The notes under the pieces were generated by a model. That model was not told where the DNA came from. It ran no database searches and worked only from the letters and a program-made list of their open reading frames with translations. This document shows positions 35,961-45,495 of a stretch of DNA of 64,000 nucleotides, piece after piece. The stretch lies in contig DCVT01000027.1 in assembly GCA_002328075.1 (NCBI GenBank), positions 54,526-118,525 of the forward strand, in the 5' to 3' direction. The translations under genes were made by a program, and so were the position numbers. Source of the stretch: Anaerolineales bacterium UBA2181 (GTDB lineage: Bacteria; Chloroflexota; Anaerolineae; Promineifilales; UBA4811). Position 1 is the first letter of the stretch. Each line of letters opens with the position of its first letter.

Positions 35961-36539
35961 TCACTCGGCGGCCGGGCGCGCCGCCGTGGCCTGCCGGATG
36001 ATCTCCCGCACCTGGTCCAGGTGACCATCCTCATGGGCCAGCCCCAGGAGAAACCGGCCCACCGCATTGATCACCGGGCCATGCGGCCACGCCTGGTAAC
36101 GGTTCTCCAGGTGGGGTTCGTCGGGCCACATGTCCAGGCTTGCCAGCCGCATCCTTCTGCTCTCCTCAATGCGCCGTCGGCAACCGTCGATGGTGCGCAC
36201 CTCCTGCCAGGGCGTCTCGTACCTCGAACGGCCGTGGAACGCCACCCCTCGGGCCATCTCGGCCGCCAGCGTCGCCGATTCCTCGGCCGACGCGGTGGCG
36301 TGCATGATCACGTGCCCCAACGTCCACGGCATGTGGACCTCCTGCCCCGTGACGGCGTAGGGGTCGTCCGCCGCCGGGTCGGCCGGCTCATACACCACGT
36401 CCGCATCCTGGCAGCCGGCGACCAGCGCCAGCAGCGTGTCCGCCATCTCGTTGGTCAACCGGCGCAGGTCGTCACCCGTGAGCCGGCCGGCCACTTCGTC
36501 CGACAGATACCCGATTCTGCGCACCGTGTTCAGGTCCAT
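35961..36539 (-). CDS. DinB-family four-helix protein
   Basis: 192 residues matching the DinB/mycothiol-dependent maleylpyruvate isomerase fold. The metal-binding histidines are in TLGHVIMHATASAEES near residue 75 and LAHEDGHLDQVREII near 170. Family members are metal enzymes or thiol S-transferases; the reaction here is unknown. ATG 36539 has GGGGAG upstream. Confidence 0.8.
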   Translation of the reverse strand: MDLNTVRRIGYLSDEVAGRLTGDDLRRLTNEMADTLLALVAGCQDADVVYEPADPAADDPYAVTGQEVHMPWTLGHVIMHATASAEESATLAAEMARGVAFHGRSRYETPWQEVRTIDGCRRRIEESRRMRLASLDMWPDEPHLENRYQAWPHGPVINAVGRFLLGLAHEDGHLDQVREIIRQATAARPAAE

Positions 36540-36779
36540 CTTGCTCCCCAGCAGATCCGAAACGCCGCCATGATTCCGCTCTGTTCGAGTATAGCGCAGG
36601 CTCCCGCCGCGGCCAACCGTCCAGTTCCGGTACCATGATCATTTAACCTGGCGCAGCCGAACCCGGCGCACCGTCTTGATTGGAGCGGTCAAGCGGTGGC
36701 GGAAGTCTAGTGGAACAGAGTGAGCAACCGTGATAGACTGTTGTGAACTGTGCGAATCAGATAGCTCTTGAGGTGATTC

Positions 36780-38306
36780 ATGCGCCGACATCGTCGCTTG
36801 GTGATTGGCCTTGCCTATGCGGTTTGCTGTGCGATAGTCATTGGCCCGGCAACGCATGTGTCCACTGCCTGGGCCGACGCAGCGCCGCCCCAGCAGCCGC
36901 CAGGGGCATCCGTCCGGCCGGGCCAGGCGGTCACCTGGGTTCAGATGGTGGCAGAGGAGGTCCTTCTGACGCTCACCGAAACCATGACGGACAACCTCGA
37001 GTTTGCCGGCCTGCCGGCGGCGCCGTTGGCCCACGTGGACGCCACGTTCTGGATGCGCAACCAGGGGCCGGCCGAGGAGTCCTTTGACGTCTGGTTCCCG
37101 CTGGGAATAGGCAGCGGATATGGCAAGGACAACCGGGTGGCCGATTTTCGCGCCTGGGTGGATGGTGCGCCGGTTGTTGCCGGCGAGGCGCAGACCGAGG
37201 ACCCACACGGTCGGCCGATCCCCTGGGCCACCTGGCCGGCCCGCTTTGAGCCGGGAAAGGACGTCGTGCTGCGCGTGACCTATGCAACCGCCGGCACCGG
37301 TTGGGGACCCTACTATACCCTGGAGTACCTGTTGGAGACCGGCGCGGGCTGGTGGGGACCCATCCGGCAGGGAACCATCACCTTCCGACTGCCGTACGCC
37401 GTAAACCCCACCAACGTGGTGCTCGGCCAGGACTGGTACCCGAAGCAGGTTGAGACGTGGGACCCGCCCAACCCCGGCTGGTTCACGGTCGATGGAACCG
37501 ACGTCGTGTGGCGATTCCAGGATTTGGAACCAATGCGGGCCGACAACCTCCTCCTGACCGTGCTGGCGCCGCCGATATGGACAGCGATTGTCGACGCCCG
37601 GCAGACGGCTGCGCTTGCGCCGGCAGCGCTGGGCGCCCAACTGAACCTGGCGCGGACCCTGGTCCGCGCGCTCTCGCTGCGGCACGGTGTCGAACCGGTG
37701 GGCGACCATGGTGCGCTGGTCACCGAGTCCGAGGGCGCCTACCGACGAGCTCTGGCGCTGGACCCGCAAAACGCCGAACTCCACATCGAGTACGTCCAGT
37801 TCCTGGCGGACGCGTCGTTTCAGATCTGGCCCATTCGGGCGGGCCTGGAGCCGGCGCTGGAACGAGCCCGTGCGCTGGCGCCGAACGATCCGCGACTGTA
37901 CGAAATCGGCCAGATCGTGGCAGATATGCAACAGCGCGCCGCGGCCATCACCCAACTAGTCACCGCCACGCCTCCAGTCGCCGACGCCTCAACGCCGACT
38001 CCCATTGCCACGCCTCCGGCCGCCGACCTCACAACGCCAGCTCCCGTTACCCCGGCGTCCGCCACCGCCCCAAGCGCCACGGTCACGCCGATCCCGCCGG
38101 CGTCCCCCACGGCGCCCCGGCCCGATGCAGCGTCCACCGGCGATGACGCCGGCCTGGACGCGCCCGCCGCATCACCGTCCGCGGCGCCGCTCGCATCGCC
38201 TGCGGACAGGACGGGCAGCGGTGGACGCATCTGTCCCGGGACATTGGCGGCCGCTGTGTTGCCGATGATGAGTCTGCTTTGGCTATCCCGCATCCGCCGG
38301 GATTAG
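36780..38306 (+). CDS. Secreted, C-terminally anchored protein with TPR-like and Thr/Pro regions
   Basis: 508 residues. Signal peptide at residues 1-33, an all-beta domain of about 230 residues (FWMRNQGPAEESFDVWFPLG, similar in style to DUF4424), then a helical TPR-like stretch (YRRALALDPQNAELHIEYVQ). An Ala/Thr/Pro linker follows (residues about 400-480). The C terminus has GGRICPGTLAAAVLPMMSL, a hydrophobic helix and an Arg tail, which looks like a sorting or anchoring signal. GAGGTGA precedes ATG 36780. Not assigned to a known function; probably cell-surface exposed. Confidence 0.75.
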   Translation: MRRHRRLVIGLAYAVCCAIVIGPATHVSTAWADAAPPQQPPGASVRPGQAVTWVQMVAEEVLLTLTETMTDNLEFAGLPAAPLAHVDATFWMRNQGPAEESFDVWFPLGIGSGYGKDNRVADFRAWVDGAPVVAGEAQTEDPHGRPIPWATWPARFEPGKDVVLRVTYATAGTGWGPYYTLEYLLETGAGWWGPIRQGTITFRLPYAVNPTNVVLGQDWYPKQVETWDPPNPGWFTVDGTDVVWRFQDLEPMRADNLLLTVLAPPIWTAIVDARQTAALAPAALGAQLNLARTLVRALSLRHGVEPVGDHGALVTESEGAYRRALALDPQNAELHIEYVQFLADASFQIWPIRAGLEPALERARALAPNDPRLYEIGQIVADMQQRAAAITQLVTATPPVADASTPTPIATPPAADLTTPAPVTPASATAPSATVTPIPPASPTAPRPDAASTGDDAGLDAPAASPSAAPLASPADRTGSGGRICPGTLAAAVLPMMSLLWLSRIRRD

Positions 38307-38629
38307 GAGGCTCGTTGCCCGGGCGGCTCGGCCAGCCAGTGTGGTAGAATTGCGTCCGTCATGGCTGATCTGGCGCATGCGACTGCAATCTGGATAGACT
38401 GCCGCCCACGATGGCGGCCTGGATTGGGAGGTCGGGCGGCCAACCAGGCGGCCGGCACGAGCGCACGCGGCTCAACCCGGTCGAACTCGAACCCTATTGA
38501 CTGGCGGAGCGATCGCGCCAATCAGTCCGCCGGCAGGCGCGGGGGAGCGGCAAGGTCCATGAACGCCCGGTCTGGCGTCGGACCTGCCGAGCGACCCGTG
38601 CCAAGGAGCTGTTAAGGTTCGCAAACACG
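38307..38629. other. Intergenic region with no supported gene
   Basis: 323 bp before the double-GNAT gene. A TAGAAT -10-like box at 38344-38349 precedes an 84-codon Arg/Ser-rich open frame (38361-38615) of low complexity that I do not accept as a gene; the box may serve the GNAT gene. Confidence 0.4.
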
Positions 38630-39577
38630 ATGGACCATTCATTGCGCGATTTGGTCTACCGCCATCCGGGCCGCCTCGATGCCCAGGCCGTCCTGGCGCT
38701 CATGGCCCGCTGCGAGACCGCCGACAGCGGTGCATCAGACTCCGACCTGGATGACCTGCTGTTCGATTGGGACCAAATGGACCTGAACCAGGACGCCTGG
38801 CTGGTTCTTAGCACCGCCGGCGAGCCGGTGGGATACGCCGCAGTAATACACTGGGGTCAGGAGAGCCTGAGGTTGGATTTTTGCGTCGACCCGGCCTGGC
38901 GGGGGACCGGCCTGGAGCCTGCCCTAATAAACCGCGGAGACGCACGGGCGGCTGAGTTGGCCGTCCCGAACTGGACCCTGCGGACCTACATCTCTGCCTC
39001 CAACATTCACGACCGGGCAGCGCTGGAGGACGTCGGTTTTCGCCCCAACCGTTACCACATGCAGATGCGGATCGACGTCCAACTGCCGCCCGCGGCGCCA
39101 ACCTGGCCGGCCGGCGTGTCGGTCCGCACTGCGCTTCCCGGAAAGGATGACCGGACCGTTTATCATCTCATCCAGGAGGCGTTTGACCGGCCCGGCCGGA
39201 CGCCACAACCGTTCGAGGATTGGCAGCGCTTCATGTTGCGGGCTGACCTGTTTCGGCCCGATCTCTGGTTCCTGGCCATGGCCGGCGATGAGCTGGTGGG
39301 GGCTTGCCTGGCCTATCCGTATGCGGAGCAAGGCTGGGTACGGCAACTCGGCGTAAGCCCTGCCTGGCGCCGCCAAGGGCTGGGTCGGGCGTTGCTGCTG
39401 CACGCCTTTTCCGAGTTCCATCGGCGGGGCTTTGGTCAGGTAGGTCTCGCGGTGGCAGCGGATAACCCGCAGGCAGTCGCCTTTTACCAGCAGATAGGGA
39501 TGATCTGCCTCCGGCGGTACGACGAGTACTCGAGAGCCGTGAGGACCGCGCCCGAAGCATTGACCCTCGCCGAGTAG
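38630..39577 (+). CDS. Tandem GNAT acetyltransferase
   Basis: 315 residues made of two GNAT folds. The N-terminal copy (residues 5-150) has a weakened acetyl-CoA loop, VDPAWRGTGLEPALINRG. The C-terminal copy (165-300) is complete, QLGVSPAWRRQGLGRALLLH, then NPQAVAFYQQIGM. The layout is like mycothiol synthase (MshD) and other double GNATs. The acceptor cannot be assigned. Confidence 0.82.
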   Translation: MDHSLRDLVYRHPGRLDAQAVLALMARCETADSGASDSDLDDLLFDWDQMDLNQDAWLVLSTAGEPVGYAAVIHWGQESLRLDFCVDPAWRGTGLEPALINRGDARAAELAVPNWTLRTYISASNIHDRAALEDVGFRPNRYHMQMRIDVQLPPAAPTWPAGVSVRTALPGKDDRTVYHLIQEAFDRPGRTPQPFEDWQRFMLRADLFRPDLWFLAMAGDELVGACLAYPYAEQGWVRQLGVSPAWRRQGLGRALLLHAFSEFHRRGFGQVGLAVAADNPQAVAFYQQIGMICLRRYDEYSRAVRTAPEALTLAE

Positions 39578-40247
39578 GTCGCCAACCGCGACCCCCTGGC
39601 CCGGCTCAGGCGGCGGGAATCAGGTCCGCTGCTGTCCTTGGGTACCATGCACGTCTTGCAGGGCCTGCTGGAAGGTTTCGGAACCGGCCGGATGGCCGGC
39701 GCCTGCCACTAATTGGCCCTATCCTCCAGAGTCGATCGCACAGCGGAACCCAGTATAGTCAGTGCGGGTGGCGGCGCTGGCGTCCCTTCTGTCCGACACA
39801 ATCAGGTTAATACTGGGTATCTCCCATCCGGCGCCGCAAAGCACCCGGGTAGCTCCGGTGGCCTGGAGGGCCGAGATCCGCTGTGGCGGGTACGCTTGAT
39901 TGTCGCCGGAGAAACGGTCAGGGACCCACGGCCAAGAAGCCAGTTGCCATGTCCAACGCTCCGCAGGGGCTTGCGCCGACCGATTGGCGCGCCACCGAAA
40001 CAGTATCGCCGACGGACCCCTTGTAGGCAACCGCGGTGCAATCAATCCCTGCTCCCTAGGCACAATTCCGCCTGGACCAAGCGCCGGTCGCTGCTCCGCG
40101 GCCGGCCGGGGCCAATCGCGGTTGGTCGTTGCTGGGTGAATCGGTCGTCCGGTTCTACTCGGCCCCGGCTGGCCGGCACGGTAACTTTCGTTCCGGGGCT
40201 ACCTTCGCGCTGATTGTGGTCTCCTGGGTGACGGTCGGCCTCCCACA

Positions 40248-40915
40248 CTAGATCACGTCGCCCGACTCGCTCCGGCAGGCGTCCAGCCGCTCGGTCACCC
40301 GTACGGTAGCGACCCGGTTGCTGCTGATGCGTACGTCGGGCGGTTGGCTACGCAGGTCCCCCCAGAGTAGTCCCAGAACCCCGGATCGTCGCCCCTTGCC
40401 GCCGATCCTCACCCTGAAGCATTTCCACGCCGCCCGTACTGCCGATGGCCACCACCAGCGTGTCTGCCTGGAGCCCGACGATCCGGATGCTGCCGGTGCT
40501 TTTCTTCTCCACCGAGAAACGGTCCGCCTGCAGGGCCGCAGCCTCGAAATCTCCCAAGCTGTTGGCCGCGAGCGAGTCGAGGCTCTACACCAGTAGGACA
40601 TGTCGAATCGGCTCGGCGGGGCCCAGGTAGGGACTATGCCGCTGCCGATAGTCAACAATCCATTTTGGACCTCAGTCTCCTGGTACGGCAGCAGGTTTTC
40701 CTGCGCCCGGATGGTCGGACATTCCTCGTGACCATCTGTATGACCAGTGTTCCCACGATGGCCAAGGTCACGCCGCGGATGCCGTCGGCCGGCCGGGCCT
40801 CTGTGGCCAAAACTCACGATCCACGAATCGTCTCGGCCGTAAGGCTCGCTCCGCGGGTACAAGGTACCACCAGCAGAGCAGCCATCACACGCCAATCACG
40901 TGGGTTCGAGTATAG
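40248..40915 (-). pseudogene. Decayed membrane-anchored protein gene
   Basis: Protein-like sequence is spread over three frames on the minus strand. A hydrophobic segment (GVTLAIVGTLVIQMVTRN) is followed in another frame by ENLLPYQETEVQNGLL, then by LGDFEAAALQADRFSVEK and IRIVGLQADTLVVAIG, then by LLWGDLRSQPPDVRISSN to TAG 40248. At least three frame changes are needed, too many for isolated errors. It resembles in plan the broken membrane-anchored gene at 35382-35933. No family assigned. Confidence 0.4.
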
Positions 40916-41374
40916 CTCCTGCGTTTCACGTCGCCCGAGAATTCAGCGGCTAGACAAGGTGTGGATACAGCAGATCAGTCCAGGCGGCAAACAGGGGAGA
41001 CCCTCTTTCGTCCGACCCTGCTGACCAATGGCGCACCAACAAGCAAATGCCGCTGCGCCGACCAACAGCGCGGCTATTGGCCGCCATGAACGACCTATCC
41101 GCGCCCGCGCGGGTTTTCCACAAACTGGGAGGTTCTGGCAATTCCGCCGGGCAGCAGAGATCCAGAAATCGGCCAGGAGCCGGGAGACAGTCGAGCATAT
41201 GAAGACCGGTCGACTCTACGGGACAGAACCTCAAGATTCGGGCTGGCGCCCTCCCCAAGCCGAGGAGGGCGCGGCCGTGGGGGCTTGGGCGCCCTCGCCG
41301 TCCCGGGCAGGGTCGCCCGTGGCGGCACCCTGTCCCAGCTGGGGATCGCTGGTGGCGGGGGGCGGGGGCCGGCT

Positions 41375-41402
41375 TTGCCGCGCGACCACGCTGTGTTATA
41401 CT
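41375..41402 (+). promoter_or_regulatory. Promoter of moxR-DUF58
   Basis: TTGCCG (41375-41380), 16-bp spacer, TATACT (41397-41402), about 85 bases before ATG 41494. Confidence 0.55.
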
Positions 41403-41493
41403 GGTCAGCACCGCATGAACCTGGTGAGCAGATCACCGGTAGTAGTGTAGGTTTCATGGCGGTTCACCTTTAGAGTCGGAAGGATCGAGCTTG

Positions 41494-42447
41494 ATGAAAG
41501 AGGTCCAGACGGTTGCCCAGCGTATTATCACCAACGTCGAAAAGGTCATCATTGGCAAACGGCACGAAATCCAGCTGACCGTGAACGGGTTGTTGGCGCA
41601 GGGGCACATCCTGATCGAGGACGTGCCCGGCGTTGGCAAAACCGTGTTAGCCAAGTCGTTGGCCCGGTCCATCGGATGCTCCTTCAAACGCATCCAATTC
41701 ACGCCGGACATGCTGCCCAGCGACATCACCGGGATTTCCATGTTCAATCAGAAGACCAGGGAATTCGAGTTCCGGCCGGGTCCGGTCCACGCACAGATCG
41801 TCGTAACTGATGAGATCAACCGCGCGACGCCCAAGACCCAGGCCGCCCTGCTGGAAGCCATGGAGGAACGACAGGTAACGGTCGACGGCACCACCTATCC
41901 AATGGATCGGCCGTTCCTGGTATTGGCCACGCAGAACCCCATCGAATACGAGGGCACCTTTCCACTGCCCGAAGCGCAGTTGGACCGCTTCTTGTTGCGC
42001 ATCAGCTTGGGTTATCCGGAGAAGGAGGACGAGGTACGGGTGCTTGATTCGCAGCAGTTCCAGCACCCGGTGGACCAGCTGGAGCAGGTCGTATCGGTGG
42101 ACGAGCTGCTGGCCGCCCAGGAAAAGCTCAAAGAGGTCTTTGTCGATCCGTTGATCAAGTCCTACATTGTCGAGTTGGTCCGGCAAACCCGTCGGCATCC
42201 GGACGTCTATCTGGGTGCCAGCCCGCGAGGTTCTTTGGCCCTGTACAAAAGTGGACAGGCACGCGCCGCCTCGATGGGTCGCGACTATGTCATACCCGAT
42301 GACGTCAAGGCCCTGGCGGTTTCAGCGTTGGCCCATCGGGTCATCATCGGTCCGGCCGCGCGGATCAAAGACGTGGATTCGCGAGCGGTGGTGCAGGAGA
42401 TTATCAACTCGGTTCCGGTTCCGGGTGCCCAGGCACGCACGCGGTAG
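41494..42447 (+). CDS. MoxR-family AAA+ ATPase
   Basis: 317 residues. Walker A is EDVPGVGKTVLAKSLA near residue 38, Walker B with the MoxR signature VTDEINRATPKTQAALLEAM near 105, then LATQNPIEYEGTFPLPEAQL and the arginine finger region. MoxR proteins are chaperones that load metals or assemble complexes together with DUF58/VWA partners. GGAAGG precedes ATG 41494. The DUF58 gene follows at 55 bp. Confidence 0.92.
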   Translation: MKEVQTVAQRIITNVEKVIIGKRHEIQLTVNGLLAQGHILIEDVPGVGKTVLAKSLARSIGCSFKRIQFTPDMLPSDITGISMFNQKTREFEFRPGPVHAQIVVTDEINRATPKTQAALLEAMEERQVTVDGTTYPMDRPFLVLATQNPIEYEGTFPLPEAQLDRFLLRISLGYPEKEDEVRVLDSQQFQHPVDQLEQVVSVDELLAAQEKLKEVFVDPLIKSYIVELVRQTRRHPDVYLGASPRGSLALYKSGQARAASMGRDYVIPDDVKALAVSALAHRVIIGPAARIKDVDSRAVVQEIINSVPVPGAQARTR

Positions 42448-42502
42448 CCGGATCAGCAATCTGGCTGGGTCGGCCCCGGCCGCAGATGTGAGAGACGCCC
42501 AG

Positions 42503-43807
42503 ATGCAACGAGCAGGCGCGGTGTTGGTGCTGATGCTGATCAGTTTTGTCGGCGCCTTGGTCTCCAAACGGCCCAAGTCGCAGGACATCCTGTTCGATAT
42601 CAGCTACCTGTTGGCGCTCCTCCTGCTGGTTTCGGCCGTCTGGACGTGGATCAACATCCGGACACTTCATCTGGTGCGCGTAACACGCGCCCGGCGGGCG
42701 CAGGTGGGACGCACCATGGAGGAACGTTTTGCTGTGGTGAACACCAGCATTGTGCCCAAGCTCTGGTTGGAGGTGCGGGATCACTCGGACCTGCCGAACC
42801 ACCGGGCCAGCCATCTAGTCCGTGGGTTGCGCAGCAAGGGCCGGTACGAATGGCGCGTGACGACGATCTGTCGGCGGCGCGGACGTTACACTTTGGGTCC
42901 GCTCAGCCTTACCAGCGGCGACCCGTTTGGCCTCTTTCAGCGCCAGCGACAGCTCACTCCCACCTCCCACCTGGTAGTCTACCCCATGACCGTCGACATA
43001 GCCCGGTTTGCTTTGCCGGTCGGCATCCTGCCTGGTGGCGATGCCCTGCGCCGCCGCACCCACTACATCACCCCCAACGCAGCCGGGGTGCGGGAATATG
43101 TGCCCGGCGATAGTTTTAACCGCATCCACTGGCCTTCCACCGCGCGCCGCGACCGTCTGATCGTCAAAGAGTTCGAGCTTGACCCGCTGGCCGATATATG
43201 GATCTTCCCTGACCTGCACGAGGGGGTGCAGGCAGCAGCGGAGCTGCTACCGTCATCCGCGATCCCGTATGTTCCGCTGGCGCCTTGGGCGCCGGCGCGG
43301 AAGGTTGAACTCGACCCAACCACCGAGGAGTACGTGGTGACCATTGCGGCGTCGCTTTCGCAGCATTTTTTGCGGCGAGATCGGGCAGTCGGGTTGGTGA
43401 GCTACGGACAGGACCGGGAGTTAATCCAGGCCGACCGCGGCGAGCGTCAATTGAACAAGATCCTGGAGACACTGTCCATGGTCAGAGCAGTCGGCCAGAT
43501 ACCCATCGACCACGTGCTGGTGGCCGAAGTGGACCAATTGCCGCGCGGCACCACCCTCATCATCGTAACGCCGAGCACCAGTGACACGGTGTATGCCGCC
43601 TCCCGCAACCTGGAGCGGCGGGGGTGCCGCGTGATCGTGGTCCTCGTGGATCCCGCTAGTTTTGGATCTGCCAGCTCGGCCGCGGGAACCGCCGCCTTGC
43701 TCCAAACCTCGGGCACCCCCGCCTACCTGGTGCGCCGGGGTGACCTGCTGGGCCAGGTTCTGAGTAGCCGCGGCGAGTTCGTCCAGACATCGTTCAAACC
43801 CATCTGA
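42503..43807 (+). CDS. DUF58-domain membrane protein (MoxR partner)
   Basis: 434 residues. Two membrane helices at the N terminus (residues 4-50), a beta region (RRRGRYTLGPLSLTSGDPFG), then the DUF58 signature GVREYVPGDSFNRIHWPSTA near residue 195 and a vWA-like C-terminal domain. DUF58 proteins are the usual partners of MoxR ATPases, acting at the membrane. ATG 42503 is preferred; an overlapping longer frame to 42167 lies inside moxR. Confidence 0.88.
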   Translation: MQRAGAVLVLMLISFVGALVSKRPKSQDILFDISYLLALLLLVSAVWTWINIRTLHLVRVTRARRAQVGRTMEERFAVVNTSIVPKLWLEVRDHSDLPNHRASHLVRGLRSKGRYEWRVTTICRRRGRYTLGPLSLTSGDPFGLFQRQRQLTPTSHLVVYPMTVDIARFALPVGILPGGDALRRRTHYITPNAAGVREYVPGDSFNRIHWPSTARRDRLIVKEFELDPLADIWIFPDLHEGVQAAAELLPSSAIPYVPLAPWAPARKVELDPTTEEYVVTIAASLSQHFLRRDRAVGLVSYGQDRELIQADRGERQLNKILETLSMVRAVGQIPIDHVLVAEVDQLPRGTTLIIVTPSTSDTVYAASRNLERRGCRVIVVLVDPASFGSASSAAGTAALLQTSGTPAYLVRRGDLLGQVLSSRGEFVQTSFKPI

Positions 43808-43933
43808 ACCGGCGCCACCTCCGGGTCTTGGCTCCGGGTCTTGGCCCCGGTTCCGGCTCGCTCCAACCCCGCCCACCAGGCACCATATGGTCGACCGCCG
43901 GCGCCGCGCCAGCAGCTGTACCACCCGCAGGGG

Positions 43934-43962
43934 TTGCACGCGAGGTGGTTCTGGTCTATAAT
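43934..43962 (+). promoter_or_regulatory. Promoter of the lepB operon
   Basis: TTGCAC (43934-43939), 17-bp spacer, TATAAT (43957-43962). The start is predicted near 43969, about 17 bases before the GTG of lepB. Confidence 0.7.
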
Positions 43963-43985
43963 TTCGGCAGCTTTTTACTTGGAGT

Positions 43986-44594
43986 GTGTCTACGGATACA
44001 TTTGTCGATTCTGTGCCGAATGGGGCCGCGGTAGAGACAGCGGCTGGTAGATTCCTTTTCCGGGAAATCGTCGAGACGTTGCTGCTCACCGTGCTCATCT
44101 TTTGGTCGGTCAATGCAGCCACCGGGCGGTTTCGGATTGACGGAAGCAGCATGGAACCCAACCTGCACAACGGCCAATACATCATCATCAACAAGCTCGT
44201 CTATGACCTCCGAGCGCCACAACGGGGTGACGTGGTCGTGTTTCAGTACCCGCACGACCCTAGCCGCGACTTTATCAAGCGCATCATTGGCGTGCCTGGC
44301 GACCAGGTTACCATTGAACGGGGAACCATGTACATCAACGGCAAGAAGGTAGAGGAGCCATACATTGGCCAACCTGGTTCCTATTCCGGGTCCTGGGAGG
44401 TTATGCCGGGCGAGTATTTCGTCCTGGGCGACAATCGGAACAATTCCAGCGATTCGCACAGTTGGGGTGTCTTGCCGGCGGAAAACATGATCGGCCGGGC
44501 GTGGGTGATCTACTGGCCTTTCAAGGACTGGGGACCGGTTCCCCATTACGTGTTCGACCTGCGGAGCGGCACTGCGCAAACCGCCAACCAATGA
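43986..44594 (+). CDS. lepB: Signal peptidase I
   Basis: 202 residues with one N-terminal membrane helix (LLLTVLIFWSVNA). The catalytic serine is in IDGSSMEPNLHNGQ near residue 53, the lysine in RDFIKRIIGVPGD near 97, and GDNRNNSSDSHSWG is box E. It cleaves signal peptides outside the membrane. The apparent start is GTG 43986; a GGAG lies only one base upstream, so a short leader or different start is possible. Its end overlaps the zinc-finger gene by 4 bp. Confidence 0.92.
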   Translation: MSTDTFVDSVPNGAAVETAAGRFLFREIVETLLLTVLIFWSVNAATGRFRIDGSSMEPNLHNGQYIIINKLVYDLRAPQRGDVVVFQYPHDPSRDFIKRIIGVPGDQVTIERGTMYINGKKVEEPYIGQPGSYSGSWEVMPGEYFVLGDNRNNSSDSHSWGVLPAENMIGRAWVIYWPFKDWGPVPHYVFDLRSGTAQTANQ

Positions 44595-44872
44595 CCATGC
44601 AGCAGATCTGCCCTCATTGTCACATCGGTTCGCCGCGCATCGTTCGCGGAACCTGGGCGGGGATGATCGGAGCGATGCTGATCACCGTTCCGGAGATCCG
44701 GGTCCAGGTGTGCGACGCCTGCGGTGACGTGGACTATGATCCAGCCGTCTTGGAGAGGGTGGAGGCGCTGCTGCAAGCCAGTTGGGGTGCGGCCCAAAAG
44801 AATCGGCAAAAGATTGCCCGCGTCACTTGGTTGCCCGGCATGTCGCGGTACCAGACGTCGAATATGGTTTGA
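44591..44872 (+). CDS. YgiT-type zinc-finger protein
   Basis: 93 residues with two CxxC pairs (CPHC near residue 7, CDAC near 47), the layout of YgiT/MqsA N-terminal zinc fingers. No helix-turn-helix follows and no toxin gene is adjacent, so a full MqsA antitoxin is unlikely. ATG 44591 overlaps the lepB stop by 4 bp, so it is co-translated with lepB. Function unknown. Confidence 0.7.
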   Translation: MTMQQICPHCHIGSPRIVRGTWAGMIGAMLITVPEIRVQVCDACGDVDYDPAVLERVEALLQASWGAAQKNRQKIARVTWLPGMSRYQTSNMV

Positions 44873-44955
44873 ACTCGTTGCGGGCGGACCGCCTGCGCCG
44901 GCATCGTGGTTCCACCGGTTCCAATGGGCCTGGGAATGGTCGAAGGAAGGCAAGC

Positions 44956-45495
44956 ATGAATTTGTGGCACGAGCTTCCGCCGGGTCCTGATGTGCCCCAG
45001 GTAGTGTACGTCATCGTCGAGATTCCCAAGGGCTCACGCAACAAGTATGAGTACCACAAGACGGCCGGGGTGCTCAAATTGGACCGGGTGCTCTATTCAT
45101 CATTGCACTACCCGGGCGATTACGGGTTGATCCCTCGCACGTACTATGAGGATGGCGATCCTTTGGACATCCTGGTGATGATCAACGAGCCAACCTTCCC
45201 CGGATGTATCATCGAAGCGCGCCCGGTCGGCGTGTTTCGCATGATGGATAAGGGACTGCCGGATGACAAGATACTGGCGGTGCCAGCCAGCGATCCGCTG
45301 GCCCAGGGGTACGCGGACATTAGCGATCTTCCGCCCCACTATCTGCGCGAGGTGGCACACTTTTTCGAGGTATACAAGGACCTGGAAGGAGAGCGCACCC
45401 GGCCCCTTGGTTGGGAGCCGGCCGAGGTCGCCCGAGAACGGATCCTACATTCCATCAATCTGTACCGCACTCATTTTCAACCCCCCAGATTATGA
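44956..45495 (+). CDS. ppa: Inorganic pyrophosphatase (family I)
   Basis: 179 residues. IEIPKGSRNKYEYHK-type start (here VEIPKGSRNKYEYHK), HYPGDYGLIPRTYYEDGDPL and the metal-binding signature DGDPLDILVM identify the family. It hydrolyses pyrophosphate in the cytoplasm. GGAAGG precedes ATG 44956. The following regulator gene starts inside its stop codon. Confidence 0.95.
   Translation: MNLWHELPPGPDVPQVVYVIVEIPKGSRNKYEYHKTAGVLKLDRVLYSSLHYPGDYGLIPRTYYEDGDPLDILVMINEPTFPGCIIEARPVGVFRMMDKGLPDDKILAVPASDPLAQGYADISDLPPHYLREVAHFFEVYKDLEGERTRPLGWEPAEVARERILHSINLYRTHFQPPRL

Larger units (their letters stand above)
39578..41493. other. Gene-poor 1.9-kb region
   Basis: Between the double GNAT and the MoxR gene no intact coding region is supported. 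It contains the decayed frame described at 40248-40915, a 9-bp inverted repeat GCGCCCTCC / GGAGGGCGC (41246-41254 and 41264-41272), and the moxR promoter. Confidence 0.5.

Noticed and set aside
36639..37955. 438-codon minus-strand frame
   Set aside because: Antisense to the secreted protein at 36780-38306, which has a signal peptide and ribosome site.
41028..41473. Plus-strand open frames before moxR
   Set aside because: No ribosome site or similarity; they overlap the moxR promoter.
44591..44872. MqsA antitoxin of a toxin-antitoxin pair
   Set aside because: No toxin gene and no DNA-binding domain; the gene is fused into the lepB transcription unit.
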